From: Variovorax paradoxus
GTDB taxonomy: Bacteria; Pseudomonadota; Gammaproteobacteria; Burkholderiales; Burkholderiaceae_C
Assembly (NCBI RefSeq): GCF_029919115.1
Contig: NZ_CP123990.1
Coordinates: 1,488,001-1,552,000 of the forward strand
Length of the DNA: 64,000 bases
Reading direction: 5' to 3'
Part shown: piece by piece, positions 1-11,053 of the stretch
Layout: the number at the start of each line of letters is the position of its first letter
Numbering within the stretch: the first letter of the stretch is position 1
The notes under the pieces: generated by a model
The model's database searches: none
Told to the model about the DNA's origin: nothing
What the model saw: only the letters and a program-made list of their open reading frames with translations
Position numbers and translations under genes: made by a program

Positions 1-12
1 TTGAGCCTTCAT
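1..12 (-). CDS. Possible 5' end of a gene leaving the window
   Basis: Only four codons (ATG AAG GCT CAA) lie in the window on the minus strand. They are preceded by an AAAGGTG-like ribosome site at a suitable distance. Nothing can be said of the product. Bases 13-200 contain no convincing gene. Confidence 0.3.
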
Positions 13-200
13 CTGGTTCACCTTTCAGTGCAAGGCGCCAAGGCTGCGGCGGCTCATGCGCGCCAGGTGTCGGACAGCGGCGCGCAGCCCTGTCGCGAAA
101 CTCCCGCAGCACACATCGCTTGCACCAATGCGGCGCCGGCCTACGTATTTGTGCTCCCGGCCGCACTCGCGCCGCAGCCCGAAGCGCTAAAGATCCGGGC

Positions 201-722
201 ATGCAAACCAGCGAAACGATGTCTCCGGAAATGGATGCGCAGAGCGGGAGCCGTGCGAAGTCGGCCATCAGGACCGGCCTGATTGCGGGCGCGTTCGCCA
301 GCGTGGCTTCGACCATTGCGCTGGGGGTATGCGGACGCTACGAGGCCGGCAGCTCCACCGCAACAACCAATGCCATCAGCCACTGGGTATGGGACCGCGA
401 GGCCCTGTTCCGCAAGTCGCCCTCATTGCGCCACACGGTGCTCGGCTATGCCATTCACCACGGCTCGGCAACCTTCTGGGCGGTTCTCTATGCGTGGCTT
501 CATGCCAACCGGCGGCCTGCCCGATCGGTGCCTGCTGCGCTCGGAGGCGCCGGCGTGGCCGCGGCCACCGCGTGCGCGGTCGACTACCTGGCGACACCCC
601 GGCGGCTGACGCCCGGCTTCGAGCATCACCTGTCCAAAAGCGCCATGGCGGCGGTGTACGCGAGCTTTGCGGTCGGCCTGGCGCTGGGCTGCGCGGTGGC
701 CAACCGCGAGCACCGGCAGTGA
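201..722 (+). CDS. Hypothetical small membrane protein
   Basis: This 173-residue protein is not recognised as a named family. After a polar N-terminus it shows about four hydrophobic stretches (roughly residues 24-44, 80-98, 108-126 and 150-168), so it is probably an inner-membrane protein. Histidines sit near the membrane segments (AIHHGSATF, FEHHLSK). The ATG at 201 was chosen because upstream codons in the same frame look non-coding; a second ATG lies at 234. It ends 35 bp before the next gene, with which it may be co-transcribed. Confidence 0.6.
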   Translation: MQTSETMSPEMDAQSGSRAKSAIRTGLIAGAFASVASTIALGVCGRYEAGSSTATTNAISHWVWDREALFRKSPSLRHTVLGYAIHHGSATFWAVLYAWLHANRRPARSVPAALGGAGVAAATACAVDYLATPRRLTPGFEHHLSKSAMAAVYASFAVGLALGCAVANREHRQ

Positions 723-757
723 GGCCCCGCTGGCCGCGGCACGGGGAAGGGCAAAGA

Positions 758-2098
758 GTGAGGGTCGTGATCGTCGGCGCATCCGGATTTCTCGGGCGCG
801 CGTTCGCCGAAGCCTTCGCACACCGCGGGGCGGACTTGCTGTGTACCGCGCGCGACGCCGGCAAGGCGCGTGCGGAGGCCGGCTGGCCGCAGACCCACAC
901 GCACTGGATCTCTGCCGACCTGGCGGAGGTTCCGCCGGCTTCCTTCTGGATGGAGCACCTGCGCCCCGGCGACATCGTCGTCAACGCGGCCGGCATATTG
1001 CGCGAGCGGCGGGCGGGCGATTTCGAGGCCATTCACCACCTGGGCCCCGCGCAGCTCTTCGATGCCTGTGTCCAGGCAGGGGCCGCGCTGGTGATCCAGG
1101 TTTCGGCACTCGGCGCTACGCCCGCCGCACCTGGCGGCTATCACCGCAGCAAAGGCGCGGCCGATCGCCACCTGCGGCAGTGCCGCGTGGCTTCGGCCAT
1201 CGTGCAGCCTTCGCTGGTGTGGGGCGACGAAGGCGCGAGCGCGGGCCTCTTTGCCACCTTGGCCGTCATGCCCATGCTGCTGCTGCCGGGCGGCGGCCAC
1301 CAATGGCTGCAGCCCGTGCACTTGCACGACGTGGTCGCGGGCGTGCTGGCGCTGGCCGAGGCACGGCCCGTGGGCAGCCGCACCATCGCCTTCGTGGGGC
1401 CCGAGCCGGTGAGCCTGCGCACCTACCTGGCCGACCTGCGGCGCCAACTCGGCTATGCGCACCAGGCCTGGGTGCTGCCGCTGCCCGAGCGCCTTTTCAG
1501 GCTTGGCGCAACGCTGGCCGGGCGGTGGAAAGGCAGCTTTCTCGACCCCGAGACCGCGGGCATGCTGCTGCAAGGCAATGCCGCACCCGCGGCCGACCTG
1601 CAGGCCTGGCTCGGGCGCGCGCCGCGCTCGCACCGCGCTTTCGTTCCGGCCCATGGCGTGCAGGCGCTGCGCCGCGCGGCCTGGCTGCAATGGATGCTGC
1701 CGCTGCTGCGGTGGTCCGTTGCGCTGGTGTGGATCTGGACTTTCGTCGTCTCCATCGGGCTTTATCCGCGCGGCCAGAGTCTTGCGCTGCTGGCCCGCGT
1801 GGGCGCCAGCGGCCTATGGGCCGAACTGCTGCTCGACGGCGCCGCGCTGTTCGACCTGGCCCTCGGCATCGGCACGATCGCGCTGCCCGCCGCCTGGCGC
1901 AGCCGGGTGCTTTGGCCGCTGCAGCTTGCGTTGATCGCCTTCTACACGGCCGCCATCACATGGGCCATGCCGGAGTTCTGGCTGCATCCCTTCGGCCCGC
2001 TCTCCAAGAACCTGCCGATGTGCGCAGCCATCGCCTTGCTCTGGGCCATGGAGCCGTCCACGCGCCGTGGCACGCATGCCCCACCCGAGCCACCTTGA
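758..2098 (+). CDS. SDR/NAD(P)-binding protein with DoxX-like membrane C-terminus
   Basis: The 446-residue protein has an N-terminal Rossmann domain with GASGFLG at residues 7-13, as in atypical short-chain dehydrogenases related to NADH-ubiquinone oxidoreductase subunit or nucleoside-sugar epimerase-like proteins. The C-terminal third carries about four hydrophobic segments resembling a DoxX-like domain. The GTG at 758 is preceded by GGGGAAGG, which fixes the start; longer in-frame extensions overlap the upstream gene. This fusion architecture is common in proteobacteria, but its substrate is not established. The next gene encodes a DUF2269 membrane protein 10 bp downstream, so the pair is probably co-transcribed. 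Confidence 0.8.
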   Translation: MRVVIVGASGFLGRAFAEAFAHRGADLLCTARDAGKARAEAGWPQTHTHWISADLAEVPPASFWMEHLRPGDIVVNAAGILRERRAGDFEAIHHLGPAQLFDACVQAGAALVIQVSALGATPAAPGGYHRSKGAADRHLRQCRVASAIVQPSLVWGDEGASAGLFATLAVMPMLLLPGGGHQWLQPVHLHDVVAGVLALAEARPVGSRTIAFVGPEPVSLRTYLADLRRQLGYAHQAWVLPLPERLFRLGATLAGRWKGSFLDPETAGMLLQGNAAPAADLQAWLGRAPRSHRAFVPAHGVQALRRAAWLQWMLPLLRWSVALVWIWTFVVSIGLYPRGQSLALLARVGASGLWAELLLDGAALFDLALGIGTIALPAAWRSRVLWPLQLALIAFYTAAITWAMPEFWLHPFGPLSKNLPMCAAIALLWAMEPSTRRGTHAPPEPP

Positions 2099-2108
2099 AA
2101 GCCGCACC

Positions 2109-2585
2109 ATGGAATACCTCGTCCTGAAATACGTGCACGTGATCTCGTCGACCCTGCTGTTCGGCACCGGCATCGGCTCGGCCTTCTACCTGCTGGCCAC
2201 CACCTTGTCGTGCGATGTGCGGGCGGTGGCGGTCGTCTCGCGCATGGTGGTGCGTGCCGACTGGCTCTTCACGGCCACCACGGCCGTGCTGCAGCCGGCC
2301 ACCGGCTTGTGGCTGGTGCATCGCATGGGCATGCCCTTTTCCACGCCGTGGATCGAGGCCTCGCTGGTCTGCTACGTGCTGGCCATTGCATGCTGGCTGC
2401 CCGTCGTCTGGCTGCAGATGCGGCTGCGCGACCTGGCGGCAGAAGCGGCAGAGCGCAACACGCCGCTGCCGCCGCGCTACTGGCTTTTGTTCAAGTGGTG
2501 GGTGGCGCTGGGCGTGCCGGCGTTCTTTCTCTTTCTTGCGCTCTTCTGGCTGATGATCGCCAAGCCCGCGCTCGGCGGCGCCTGA
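2109..2585 (+). CDS. DUF2269 family integral membrane protein
   Basis: This 158-residue protein has four hydrophobic helices. The N-terminus (LKYVHVISSTLLFGTGIG) is typical of DUF2269 proteins, which contain a conserved membrane histidine and glycines. The function of the family is unknown. It follows the SDR/DoxX-like gene closely. The ATG at 2109 is preferred over one at 2067 because it begins at the conserved family N-terminus and does not overlap the gene upstream. Confidence 0.8.
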   Translation: MEYLVLKYVHVISSTLLFGTGIGSAFYLLATTLSCDVRAVAVVSRMVVRADWLFTATTAVLQPATGLWLVHRMGMPFSTPWIEASLVCYVLAIACWLPVVWLQMRLRDLAAEAAERNTPLPPRYWLLFKWWVALGVPAFFLFLALFWLMIAKPALGGA

Positions 2586-2849
2586 TCAGACCGTGGCTTT
2601 TGCGCGTTCGATGATTCCGCGCACCATGAACGAAAGGGTGCACAGGTAGCGCGCATCGGCCGAGAGCGATCGGCTCATCGCCAGGGCCAGTTTCTCGAAG
2701 TCCTTGTCGGCCGGGCCGCCCTGGCCCGTATCGCCGCTTTGCCTCGCAAGCGCCTCGGTAATGCGGTTTTGCGCCTGCAGGTAGTCGGCCCGGAGCAGCA
2801 CGCTGCGCGCAAGGAGCACGTCCAGGTTCAAAAGGTCCAGTGCGGTCAT
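2586..2849 (-). CDS. Hypothetical protein
   Basis: This 87-residue, mostly helical protein has no recognised motif. It starts 27 bp after the ZIP transporter gene on the same strand, so it is probably co-transcribed with it. Its stop abuts the stop of the convergent DUF2269 gene. The sequence (DLLNLDVLLARSVLLRADYLQ) looks soluble and amphipathic. Confidence 0.65.
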   Translation of the reverse strand: MTALDLLNLDVLLARSVLLRADYLQAQNRITEALARQSGDTGQGGPADKDFEKLALAMSRSLSADARYLCTLSFMVRGIIERAKATV

Positions 2850-2876
2850 GTGGCGTGTCCTTTCTGTGTCCCTTCT

Positions 2877-3782
2877 TCAACCCAGCGCCGTATCCAGCAC
2901 CATCATCAGCACGAATCCGACCATCAGGCCGCCCGTCGCGTAGGCTTCGTGCCCCTGCCGGTGCGATTCCGGAATGATCTCGTGGCTGATGACGAACAGC
3001 ATGGCGCCCGCGGCCAGCGCAAGGCCCCAGGGCAGCAGGCTGGCCGTGAGCGTCACCACCGTGGCGCCCAGCACCGCCATCAGCGGCTCCACCAGCCCCG
3101 AAGCCACACCCAGGCCCACGGAAAGGAACCGGCTGTAGCCGACCCCGCGCAGCGCCAGCGCCACCACCATGCCTTCGGGCACGTCCTGGATGGAGATGCC
3201 CGTTGCCAGCGCGGTGGCCGCCACTGCGTCGGAGCCCGCAAAGGCCACGCCGATGGCGAGCCCCTCGGGCAGGTTGTGCAAGGCAATGGCCAGCACAAAG
3301 AGCCATACGCGCTTCAGCTTTCTTGCCCTGGGCCCCTCGAGGCCTTTGACGAAATGCTCGTGCGGAACCAGGCGGTCGATGGCCAGCAGCAGCGCTGCGC
3401 CCAGCAGCACGCCTGCGCCGACGATTCCTCCGGCAGCCCATGCGCCGGCGCCTTGTGCCCGCGCGGCATCCAGGCTCGGAATCACCAGCGAGAACGACGT
3501 GGCGGCAAGCATCACGCCGGCGCCGAAGCCCAGCATGGTGTCGCAGCTGCGCTGGGAGAACTGCTGCGAAAGCGCGATGGGCAGCGTGCCCAGTGCCGTG
3601 GCCAGCGCGGCCAGGCTGCCGCCGAGCAAGGCACCACGCACGCGCGGGTCGCCGCGCATGATCGCCTCGGCCGCCTCGAAGGCCAAAAGCCCCAGGCCCA
3701 GTGCAACGATGCAAAAGCCAAGCACTCGCCGCACCGGTCGCATCCTGGGGCCTCGCGCAAACAGCAGATCAAGGGTCGTCAT
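2877..3782 (-). CDS. ZIP family metal (zinc) transporter
   Basis: The 301-residue inner-membrane protein should import divalent metal, probably Zn2+. The family signatures in the metal-binding helices are visible: HNLPEG at residues 169-174 and QDVPEG at 199-204. A late HEIIPES motif completes the set. About eight hydrophobic segments are present. A His/charged loop (LVPHEHF, near 138-144) precedes the fourth segment. The ATG at 3782 is preferred; a longer in-frame reading runs through an intergenic terminator-like hairpin. It resembles the bacterial ZupT/GufA branch. Confidence 0.88.
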   Translation of the reverse strand: MTTLDLLFARGPRMRPVRRVLGFCIVALGLGLLAFEAAEAIMRGDPRVRGALLGGSLAALATALGTLPIALSQQFSQRSCDTMLGFGAGVMLAATSFSLVIPSLDAARAQGAGAWAAGGIVGAGVLLGAALLLAIDRLVPHEHFVKGLEGPRARKLKRVWLFVLAIALHNLPEGLAIGVAFAGSDAVAATALATGISIQDVPEGMVVALALRGVGYSRFLSVGLGVASGLVEPLMAVLGATVVTLTASLLPWGLALAAGAMLFVISHEIIPESHRQGHEAYATGGLMVGFVLMMVLDTALG

Positions 3783-3805
3783 CTTCAAACAGGCGATACG
3801 CTCGC

Positions 3806-3836
3806 AAAAAAGGCGGCGGCCACCATGGCCGCCGCC
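3806..3836 (-). terminator. Rho-independent terminator
   Basis: A perfect 11-bp stem with a 3-base loop (3812-3836) is followed, on the minus strand, by six T residues (3811-3806). It lies about 200 bp past the end of the phosphatase/phosphoribosyltransferase operon and 24 bp before the ZIP start codon. It should end the upstream transcript or act as a leader attenuator for the ZIP gene. Confidence 0.75.
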
Positions 3837-4032
3837 AAACTCGCACCCACGGGAAAAATATGGTTGCCGAGCCGGTGGGTTCACCCAGCCGCAGATTCAG
3901 GGTGCCCAAGAGCGCCGGGCGTAGGAACGTTTCTCGTGTGGGTGGCAGCGCAGACTACATGGGCGGCCTTTGAGCGCACTGCGCTGAAGACTTCTGTTCG
4001 CATGGGCTGCACGAGCGCGAGCGCGAACGGCT

Positions 4033-5814
4033 TCAGGCGATTTCTTCAAGACCGCGCCGGAGCGCCTGGGTGTAGCGCTTGCACTGCGCGTCGAGGCGGG
4101 TCTGCTCGATGGGATCATGAGCGTCTTGCGCTGCCATCGAGTAGTGGCCGAGCTGGAACGCGAGGTATGCCGGTGTGTAGAACCTCAGCAGCTGAACATC
4201 GATCGGGCAATCGCGCCTTGAGAGACCGTCCAGCAGCGCTGCCAGCTCATCTGCGTCAAGCCCAAACTCGACCTGTGCGCCGGCAACATCCCAAGCCGGG
4301 TCCTGGCAGCCGACCAGGTCGTGGCCGGCATGGTGATCTACGGCGTCGGTCTTCAACAGGCGGTCTTCGACCGCCAGCCATTCCCATGCGTGCATGCGGT
4401 CGTCCGTTTTTACGCGGCGCACTCGGCCTTGCAGCCGCTCCGCTTGGCCCTGGTAGCGCATCCATGCGCCCGCAAGTTCGCTGCCCAGGGCTTCGCCGCT
4501 GTTGTGGTGTCCCATTTCATACAGTGCCTGCAGCGATGCGCCGCTTTCCTGCGAAGCGGGAAAGCTGCGCGCCCGAAAGGCGATGTAGCCGGCGAGGCGT
4601 TCGATCAGCCGGCCCCGAAGTTCCGCGGATTGCAAGCGAATGGGCGAGAGCGGCGCCATCTCGCCATGCCATCGTTCCACCATGAAGCCGTGGCAAAGGC
4701 CGGCCACGGAGGGGGAGAAACCAGCTTCCGCCAACTTCACGGCGCAAGCGAAGCGTTGCCGCGCCGCGTGGCCGAGGCCGCCGAACTTCACGAGCCACGT
4801 GCCTGAGTTGCCGCGCGCGAGAAACTTGCGTCGCTCCTGCCATGGATGGGCCGGGGGCATCTCGTTGGAGGCGTGGTCGTGCCCACGCCGCCATCCGCCC
4901 CCGGTGACGTCGGCAAGCGGCGAATGGAGCGGGCCGACCAGCGCTTCGACCCAGCCCTGCAGCCGATGCGCGGGTTTCGCGGCGTTCAGGATGAGTTCGT
5001 CGAACCCCATCACGTGCACTGCAGCAGCCTGCCTCCACAGTGCACGCGTCCCGTCGCTGGCTTGCGCGCCCGGACCATTCGCATGCCCCGGAAAGAGATG
5101 GATGTGGTCCGCGGGCACGCCTTCGTCGCGCAGGCGCCGTATCACGCCCGCCATCGACGAACCCGAGAGCCCCGGCCCTTCGTCGACGATGGCGTGATGC
5201 GCCGCCGGGCTTGCAAGCGGTGCATCGGCCAGCGAAACGCGCCGATCGAACGGATGCCCCACCGGCCGCAGCGTCACCGGCGAAGGGGCTTCGAGCGCCA
5301 CTGCCGCCATGGCGGCCAGGCTGGTGCCGATGCTGCGCAGGCCTATCACGCGCCACGGCTCGAGCCGCGTCCGAAGCCGCTTCGCAGCGACGAAGTGGCC
5401 TTCCGGATACAGCGCATAGAACGCGTATCCCTCGGGCTGCTTCACCCGCAGTTCGATGGATGGAAGCACTGCTTCGAACGCGGCAAGCATCTCTTCCGCG
5501 CGGCCTTCTTCATCCGCGGGCTGCATGGCGGAAAAACCTGTTTCCCAGGAATGGGCGCACAGCCCGGCCACCGCCATGGTGAGCGCCATGGCGGCATGGG
5601 TTTCGGGCGATTGCACGTCGCGCCTTCCCGCCGCAAGAAAGCGCGCATCCGCAACGCCCTGCACGAGCTCTCCCGCCTCGATGAGCGCATCCACCAGCAG
5701 CCCATGCCTGCCGATGCCCGCCGGAGAAGCCCGCGCGTGCGAAAGCTGGCTGCGCAGCCTGGCCAGCTTTTGTGCGGCCGGCTCCTGCCGTGTGGCGTCT
5801 CCGTAGACGAGCAT
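4033..5814 (-). CDS. Phosphoribosyltransferase-like/kinase-like multidomain protein
   Basis: This 593-residue protein has no assigned function. Residues 130-225 look like a type I phosphoribosyltransferase core: a GYAFYALYPEG strand, IGLRSIGTS, then VDEGPGLSGSSM (210-221), which fits the PRPP-binding loop (hydrophobic, acidic pair, small residues, SG.S). The second half contains ARGNSGTWLVKFGGLG and HGFMVERWHGE, which recall the glycine loop, lysine strand and hinge of aminoglycoside-phosphotransferase-like kinases; this is a weak resemblance. The start codon overlaps the stop of the phosphatase gene (TGATG), so translation is coupled. A role in nucleotide or small-molecule phosphate metabolism is inferred from domains only. 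Confidence 0.7.
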   Translation of the reverse strand: MLVYGDATRQEPAAQKLARLRSQLSHARASPAGIGRHGLLVDALIEAGELVQGVADARFLAAGRRDVQSPETHAAMALTMAVAGLCAHSWETGFSAMQPADEEGRAEEMLAAFEAVLPSIELRVKQPEGYAFYALYPEGHFVAAKRLRTRLEPWRVIGLRSIGTSLAAMAAVALEAPSPVTLRPVGHPFDRRVSLADAPLASPAAHHAIVDEGPGLSGSSMAGVIRRLRDEGVPADHIHLFPGHANGPGAQASDGTRALWRQAAAVHVMGFDELILNAAKPAHRLQGWVEALVGPLHSPLADVTGGGWRRGHDHASNEMPPAHPWQERRKFLARGNSGTWLVKFGGLGHAARQRFACAVKLAEAGFSPSVAGLCHGFMVERWHGEMAPLSPIRLQSAELRGRLIERLAGYIAFRARSFPASQESGASLQALYEMGHHNSGEALGSELAGAWMRYQGQAERLQGRVRRVKTDDRMHAWEWLAVEDRLLKTDAVDHHAGHDLVGCQDPAWDVAGAQVEFGLDADELAALLDGLSRRDCPIDVQLLRFYTPAYLAFQLGHYSMAAQDAHDPIEQTRLDAQCKRYTQALRRGLEEIA

Positions 5815-6344
5815 CAGCGGCTGCGCATGTGGCGGTATGCAATGGCCTGGAACGAATCGAAATCGGGTACCTCCCACGGCGCGCGCCGCAGCTCGCGATG
5901 GCGCGCCAGCCATTCGCTCCAGCATGCGAACTGCGCGGGGGAGGGCGACACCAGAGCCCTGCGGTTTTTCATGAGCTCCAGCGCATCGAGCGGGCGCTCG
6001 CCGCGAAACACCATTACGCACAGCGCGAGCGTGGCCGAGCGGCCGATCCCGTGTTCGCAGTGAATGAGCACGCGTTCGCCGCGGTCGAGCGCGGCGCTGG
6101 CAAAGGCCACGCCTTCGTCGAGATTCTCGGCATCGACGCCGCACATGTCTTCGGTCGGCAAGTGAAGCAGCGTCATGCCGTGGCGGCGGAGCACAGCCTC
6201 GTCGTCCTTCGCTTCATTGCGCAGGTCGACCACCGCGCGGATGCGGTGCGCAGAGGCGAGTTCTTCGGCGCGCTCCGACGGAAAGCTGCCGCCCACGGCA
6301 AGCTCCTGCGTGATCCAGCTGAAGTTGGGTGTCCAGGTCGTCAT
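5814..6344 (-). CDS. Dual-specificity/tyrosine phosphatase family protein
   Basis: The 176-residue cytosolic protein carries the cysteine phosphatase signature HCEHGIGRS, with nucleophile Cys96 and phosphate-binding Arg102. Asp66, 30 residues upstream, is placed to be the general acid. It matches compact DSP-like phosphatases acting on proteins, nucleotides or phosphoinositides; the substrate is unknown. It is translationally coupled (TGATG) to the phosphoribosyltransferase/kinase-like gene. The ATG at 6344 begins at the conserved region (TTWTPNFSWITQELAVGG). In-frame ATGs at 6371 and 6383 are alternatives, and none has a clear ribosome site. Confidence 0.82.
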   Translation of the reverse strand: MTTWTPNFSWITQELAVGGSFPSERAEELASAHRIRAVVDLRNEAKDDEAVLRRHGMTLLHLPTEDMCGVDAENLDEGVAFASAALDRGERVLIHCEHGIGRSATLALCVMVFRGERPLDALELMKNRRALVSPSPAQFACWSEWLARHRELRRAPWEVPDFDSFQAIAYRHMRSR

Positions 6345-6548
6345 CGTGCGCAGTCGTCGAAAAAAGTTCATGGCAACCGGCATGCCCGGGGCGTGCCGCC
6401 TTTGTTCCGGCACACCACGTTATGTCTGCTCATCAATGCAGTCAACCATGCCCCACGGTGCTGTCCTGTTCCTTCCTCGAAAAATTTCTGCTAGGTTTTT
6501 TCAACACGCTTACACCACCACGAACATCGGCACTCATCCGTTCTCTCC

Positions 6549-7934
6549 ATGAAAATTTCAGTCCTCGGTACCGGCTATGTAGGTCTCGTCACGGGCAGCT
6601 GCCTGGCGGAAATCGGCAATGAAGTCGTCTGCTTCGACGTCGATCAACGCAAGGTCGAAATCCTGCAGTCGGGCGGTGTTCCGATTCACGAGGAAGGGCT
6701 GCCGCAGCTCATCGAACGCAATGTGCGCACCGGCCGCCTGCACTTCACGAACGACGTTGCGCGCGCCGTGCACCACGGCGACCTGATCTTCATCGCGGCC
6801 GGTACGCCGCCGGGCGAAGACGGCAGTGCCGACCTGCAATACGTGTTCGCGGCCGGCCGCAGCATCGGGCGCCATATGCAGGGCTTCAAGGTGGTGGTCG
6901 AAAAGTCCACCGTGCCGGTGGGTACCGCAGGCAAGCTGCGCGCAGCCATCGAGGAAGAGCTTTCGGAGCGCCGCAGCAACGGCGACCATGCGGCGGGCAG
7001 CGGCTTGCAGGGGCTCCCGGTCGCCATCGTGTCCAACCCCGAATTCCTCAAGGAGGGCGCGGCCGTCGACGACTTCATGCGGCCCGACCGCATCGTGGTC
7101 GGCACCGAGCCCGGAGAAGCGGGCCGGCAGGCGAGGGAAGTGATGACCCGCCTGTATGCCCCCTTCAACCGCCAGCGCGACCGCATGATCCACATGGACG
7201 TGAAGGCGGCCGAGTTCACCAAGTACGCGGCCAACGCCATGCTCGCCACGCGCATCAGCTTCATGAACGAGCTTGCAAATCTTGCAGAAAAAGTGGGCGT
7301 CGACATCGAGCAGGTGCGCCGCGGCATAGGCTCCGATCCGCGCATCGGCTACAGCTTTCTCTACGCGGGGTTGGGCTACGGCGGCAGCTGCTTTCCAAAG
7401 GACGTGCAGGCCCTGGTGCACACCGCCGCCACGCACGGCCAGCGGCTGCAGGTGCTGGAGGCCGTGCGCGCGGTGAACGACGCGCAAAAGCAGGTGCTCA
7501 TAGAAAAGATCGTCCGCCGCTTTGGCGAAGACTTGCGCGGCCGCCGGTTCGGCGTGTGGGGCCTTGCCTTCAAGCCCGACACCGACGACATGCGCGAAGC
7601 GCCGAGCCGCCTGGTGATCAAGGCGCTGCTGGTTCGCGGCGCCGAGGTTGTTGCGCACGACCCGGTCGCCATTGCGGAGGCACGCAAAGTCCTTGCGGGC
7701 GACCTGGACGGAATGCCCGAGCTGATTGCCCGCCTGCGCTACGTCGAAAACCCGATGCAGGCGGCCGAAGATGCCGATGCACTGGTCATTCTCACGGACT
7801 GGAAAGCCTTCAAGAGTCCGAGCTTCAGCGCATTGAAGGCAGCGCTCAGGCAGCCGCTGATCTTTGACGGGCGCAACCTGTACGACCCCGATATCCGCCT
7901 GCAAGGCTTCGACTACCTGGCCATCGGCCGCTGA
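6549..7934 (+). CDS. ugd: UDP-glucose 6-dehydrogenase
   Basis: This 461-residue enzyme oxidises UDP-glucose to UDP-glucuronate using two NAD+. The N-terminal Rossmann motif [10 protein letters not shown] (residues 7-16), the EKSTVPVGT segment, and the catalytic cysteine in [10 protein letters not shown] (Cys281) are all present. The C-terminal UDP-binding region has [16 protein letters not shown]. Length is normal for the bacterial family. UDP-glucuronate decarboxylase follows 40 bp downstream, so the pair should produce UDP-xylose for the glycan cluster. No clear promoter was identified in the preceding roughly 200 bp. Confidence 0.95.
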   Translation: MKISVLGTGYVGLVTGSCLAEIGNEVVCFDVDQRKVEILQSGGVPIHEEGLPQLIERNVRTGRLHFTNDVARAVHHGDLIFIAAGTPPGEDGSADLQYVFAAGRSIGRHMQGFKVVVEKSTVPVGTAGKLRAAIEEELSERRSNGDHAAGSGLQGLPVAIVSNPEFLKEGAAVDDFMRPDRIVVGTEPGEAGRQAREVMTRLYAPFNRQRDRMIHMDVKAAEFTKYAANAMLATRISFMNELANLAEKVGVDIEQVRRGIGSDPRIGYSFLYAGLGYGGSCFPKDVQALVHTAATHGQRLQVLEAVRAVNDAQKQVLIEKIVRRFGEDLRGRRFGVWGLAFKPDTDDMREAPSRLVIKALLVRGAEVVAHDPVAIAEARKVLAGDLDGMPELIARLRYVENPMQAAEDADALVILTDWKAFKSPSFSALKAALRQPLIFDGRNLYDPDIRLQGFDYLAIGR

Positions 7935-7974
7935 ACAAAGACAAACAGACAAACGGACAACAGGAGCTTCGATC

Positions 7975-9030
<1,056 letters not shown>

Positions 9031-9901
9031 CGCCGGACCATGCTCGCGCAGAACTCGGCAAACTCCTCGGGTTGCTGCGGCGGGCTGGTGTGGTGCGGCG
9101 CAATGCCGCGGTGTTCGGGCGTGAAGCAGAAGGTCAGCGTCACGTCGAAGTCTTCCAGCGCGCGCATCTGGCGGTCGAACCACTGCTCGGCGTTCGGCCG
9201 AAAACTGTCGGCCCAGCTCAGCCCGGTGCGCAGGTGGCGCACGCCCAGCCGCTCGAGCCAGCGCACCGCTTCGTCGAGGCGGTGGTCTTCGAAGTGGAAC
9301 CACTGGCAAATGCCCATGGAAGGCGTATAGCTCGCAAACTGCTCGCACGCGAGCTTGGGCGTGCCGTCTTCGCGCAGCAGGCCCATGTGAAAGTGGCGGT
9401 AGTAGCTGGAGCCCTCGGCCTCGCGGTGCCGCGTGGTCGCGGGCCAGGCCTGGGGCAGGTCGTAGAGCGAATACCAGAAGATGCGCGGCACCCGGCCGAT
9501 CAGCAACTCCGCCGTGCGGCGCAACCCGAACTCCTGCACTTCTTCAGCGCCGAAGGTCGACACGCCCACTTCGGTCACCCACACCGGCAGGTGCGTCACG
9601 GCCTCTATCTCTGCGATGCGTTGCGGCCATTCGTGGATCTGCCAGTTGTTCCAGTCCAGCGGAAAGCCGTGCACCGCCACCGCGTCGAGCCCGTCGAGCA
9701 CGCCCCTGTCGCGCAGCCCCGCCATGAAGTGCGCATCGATAGGCGAAATGCCGCCGAGCACCTGCGTGAGCGTGCCGTTCTCCGCGCGCACGGCACTCGA
9801 TGCCAGCTTGACCATGTGCGCATAGGCCGACCAGTCGGGGTCGAGCTCAAGGTCCCAATGCGACTTGTTGTTGGGCTCGTTCCAGAACTTGACGGCTTCG
9901 A

Positions 9902-11053
9902 TCATGCGAGCTTGCTCCTGTTGGCATGGCGCGCCGCACGTTCATGCGCGCGGGGGTTGCGTTCGGGCGGGGCGGCGGCTTCGGCGTCGCCGCGGATGAA
10001 TGCCTCCACCAGTTCGCGCGCCTCGTCGTCGGTGAACTGCTGGGGCGGAGACTTCATGAAATAGCTCGAAGGTGCGAGCACAGCGCCGCCAACGCCGCGG
10101 TCGAGCGCGAGCTTGGCGCAGCGCACTGCGTCGATTACCACGCCGGCGGAATTGGGCGAGTCCCACACCTCGAGCTTCACCTCGCACTGCAGCGGCACGT
10201 TGCCGAACGTCGTGCCCTCCATGCGGATGTAGCACCACTTGCGGTCGTCCAGCCACGGCACGTGGTCGCTCGGGCCCACGTGCACGTCGGTCGCCTTCAT
10301 GGGGTGGCCGAGCTGGCTGGTCACGGCCTGCGTCTTCGAGATCTTCTTGGACAGCAGCCGCTCGCGTTCGAGCATGTTCAGAAAGTCGGTGTTGCCGCCA
10401 AAGTTGAGCTGGTAGGTGCGGTCCAGCCGAACGCCGCGCTTTCTGAACAGGTCCGTCAAGATGCGGTGCACGATGGTCGCGCCCACCTGCGACTTGATGT
10501 CGTCGCCGATGATCGGCAGGCCGCGCTCGGCAAAGCGCCTTTCCCATTCGGGCCGCGACGCAATGAACACCGGCACGCAATTGACAAAGGCGCAGCCGGC
10601 CTCCAGCACCTGCTCGGCATACCATTGCGTGGCTTTCTCGGAACCCACGGGAAGGTAGGAAACCACCACGTCGGTCCGCGTCTCTTTCAGGATCTTCGCC
10701 ACGTTCTGCGCCTTGCCGGGCGCAAGCGGCACCACCTCCTTCAGATAGGTGCCGATGCCGTCATGCGTGGGGCCGCGGTGCACCGGCACGCCCAGCTTGG
10801 GCACGTCCGCAAAGCGGATGGTGTTGTTGGGCGCTTCGTAGATGGCTTCGCCCAGGTCGCGCCCGACCTTTCGCGCATGCACGTCGAAGGCCGCGCTGAA
10901 CTCGATGTCGGACGGGCGGTAGCCCGCGAGGTCGAGGTGCATCAGGCCGGGAATGAAGTCGGTGCCCTGGGCGTTGCCATAGAAGTGGACACCCTGCACC
11001 AATGACGAGGCGCAGTTGCCCACACCGACGATTGCGACACGAATCTTGCTCAT
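9902..11053 (-). CDS. ino1: Myo-inositol-1-phosphate synthase
   Basis: This 383-residue enzyme cyclises glucose 6-phosphate to inositol phosphate with NAD+. It is of the short actinobacterial/archaeal type: N-terminal [16 protein letters not shown], then [11 protein letters not shown], a lysine-rich active-site segment ([14 protein letters not shown]) and [19 protein letters not shown]. Such synthases are uncommon in beta-proteobacteria. It is coupled (ATGA) to the glycoside hydrolase and sits between UDP-xylose synthesis and the glycosyltransferase operon. That placement suggests inositol is a building block or acceptor in the glycan. The first 29 codons lie inside a direct repeat copied again at 11146-11213. 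Confidence 0.92.
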   Translation of the reverse strand: MSKIRVAIVGVGNCASSLVQGVHFYGNAQGTDFIPGLMHLDLAGYRPSDIEFSAAFDVHARKVGRDLGEAIYEAPNNTIRFADVPKLGVPVHRGPTHDGIGTYLKEVVPLAPGKAQNVAKILKETRTDVVVSYLPVGSEKATQWYAEQVLEAGCAFVNCVPVFIASRPEWERRFAERGLPIIGDDIKSQVGATIVHRILTDLFRKRGVRLDRTYQLNFGGNTDFLNMLERERLLSKKISKTQAVTSQLGHPMKATDVHVGPSDHVPWLDDRKWCYIRMEGTTFGNVPLQCEVKLEVWDSPNSAGVVIDAVRCAKLALDRGVGGAVLAPSSYFMKSPPQQFTDDEARELVEAFIRGDAEAAAPPERNPRAHERAARHANRSKLA

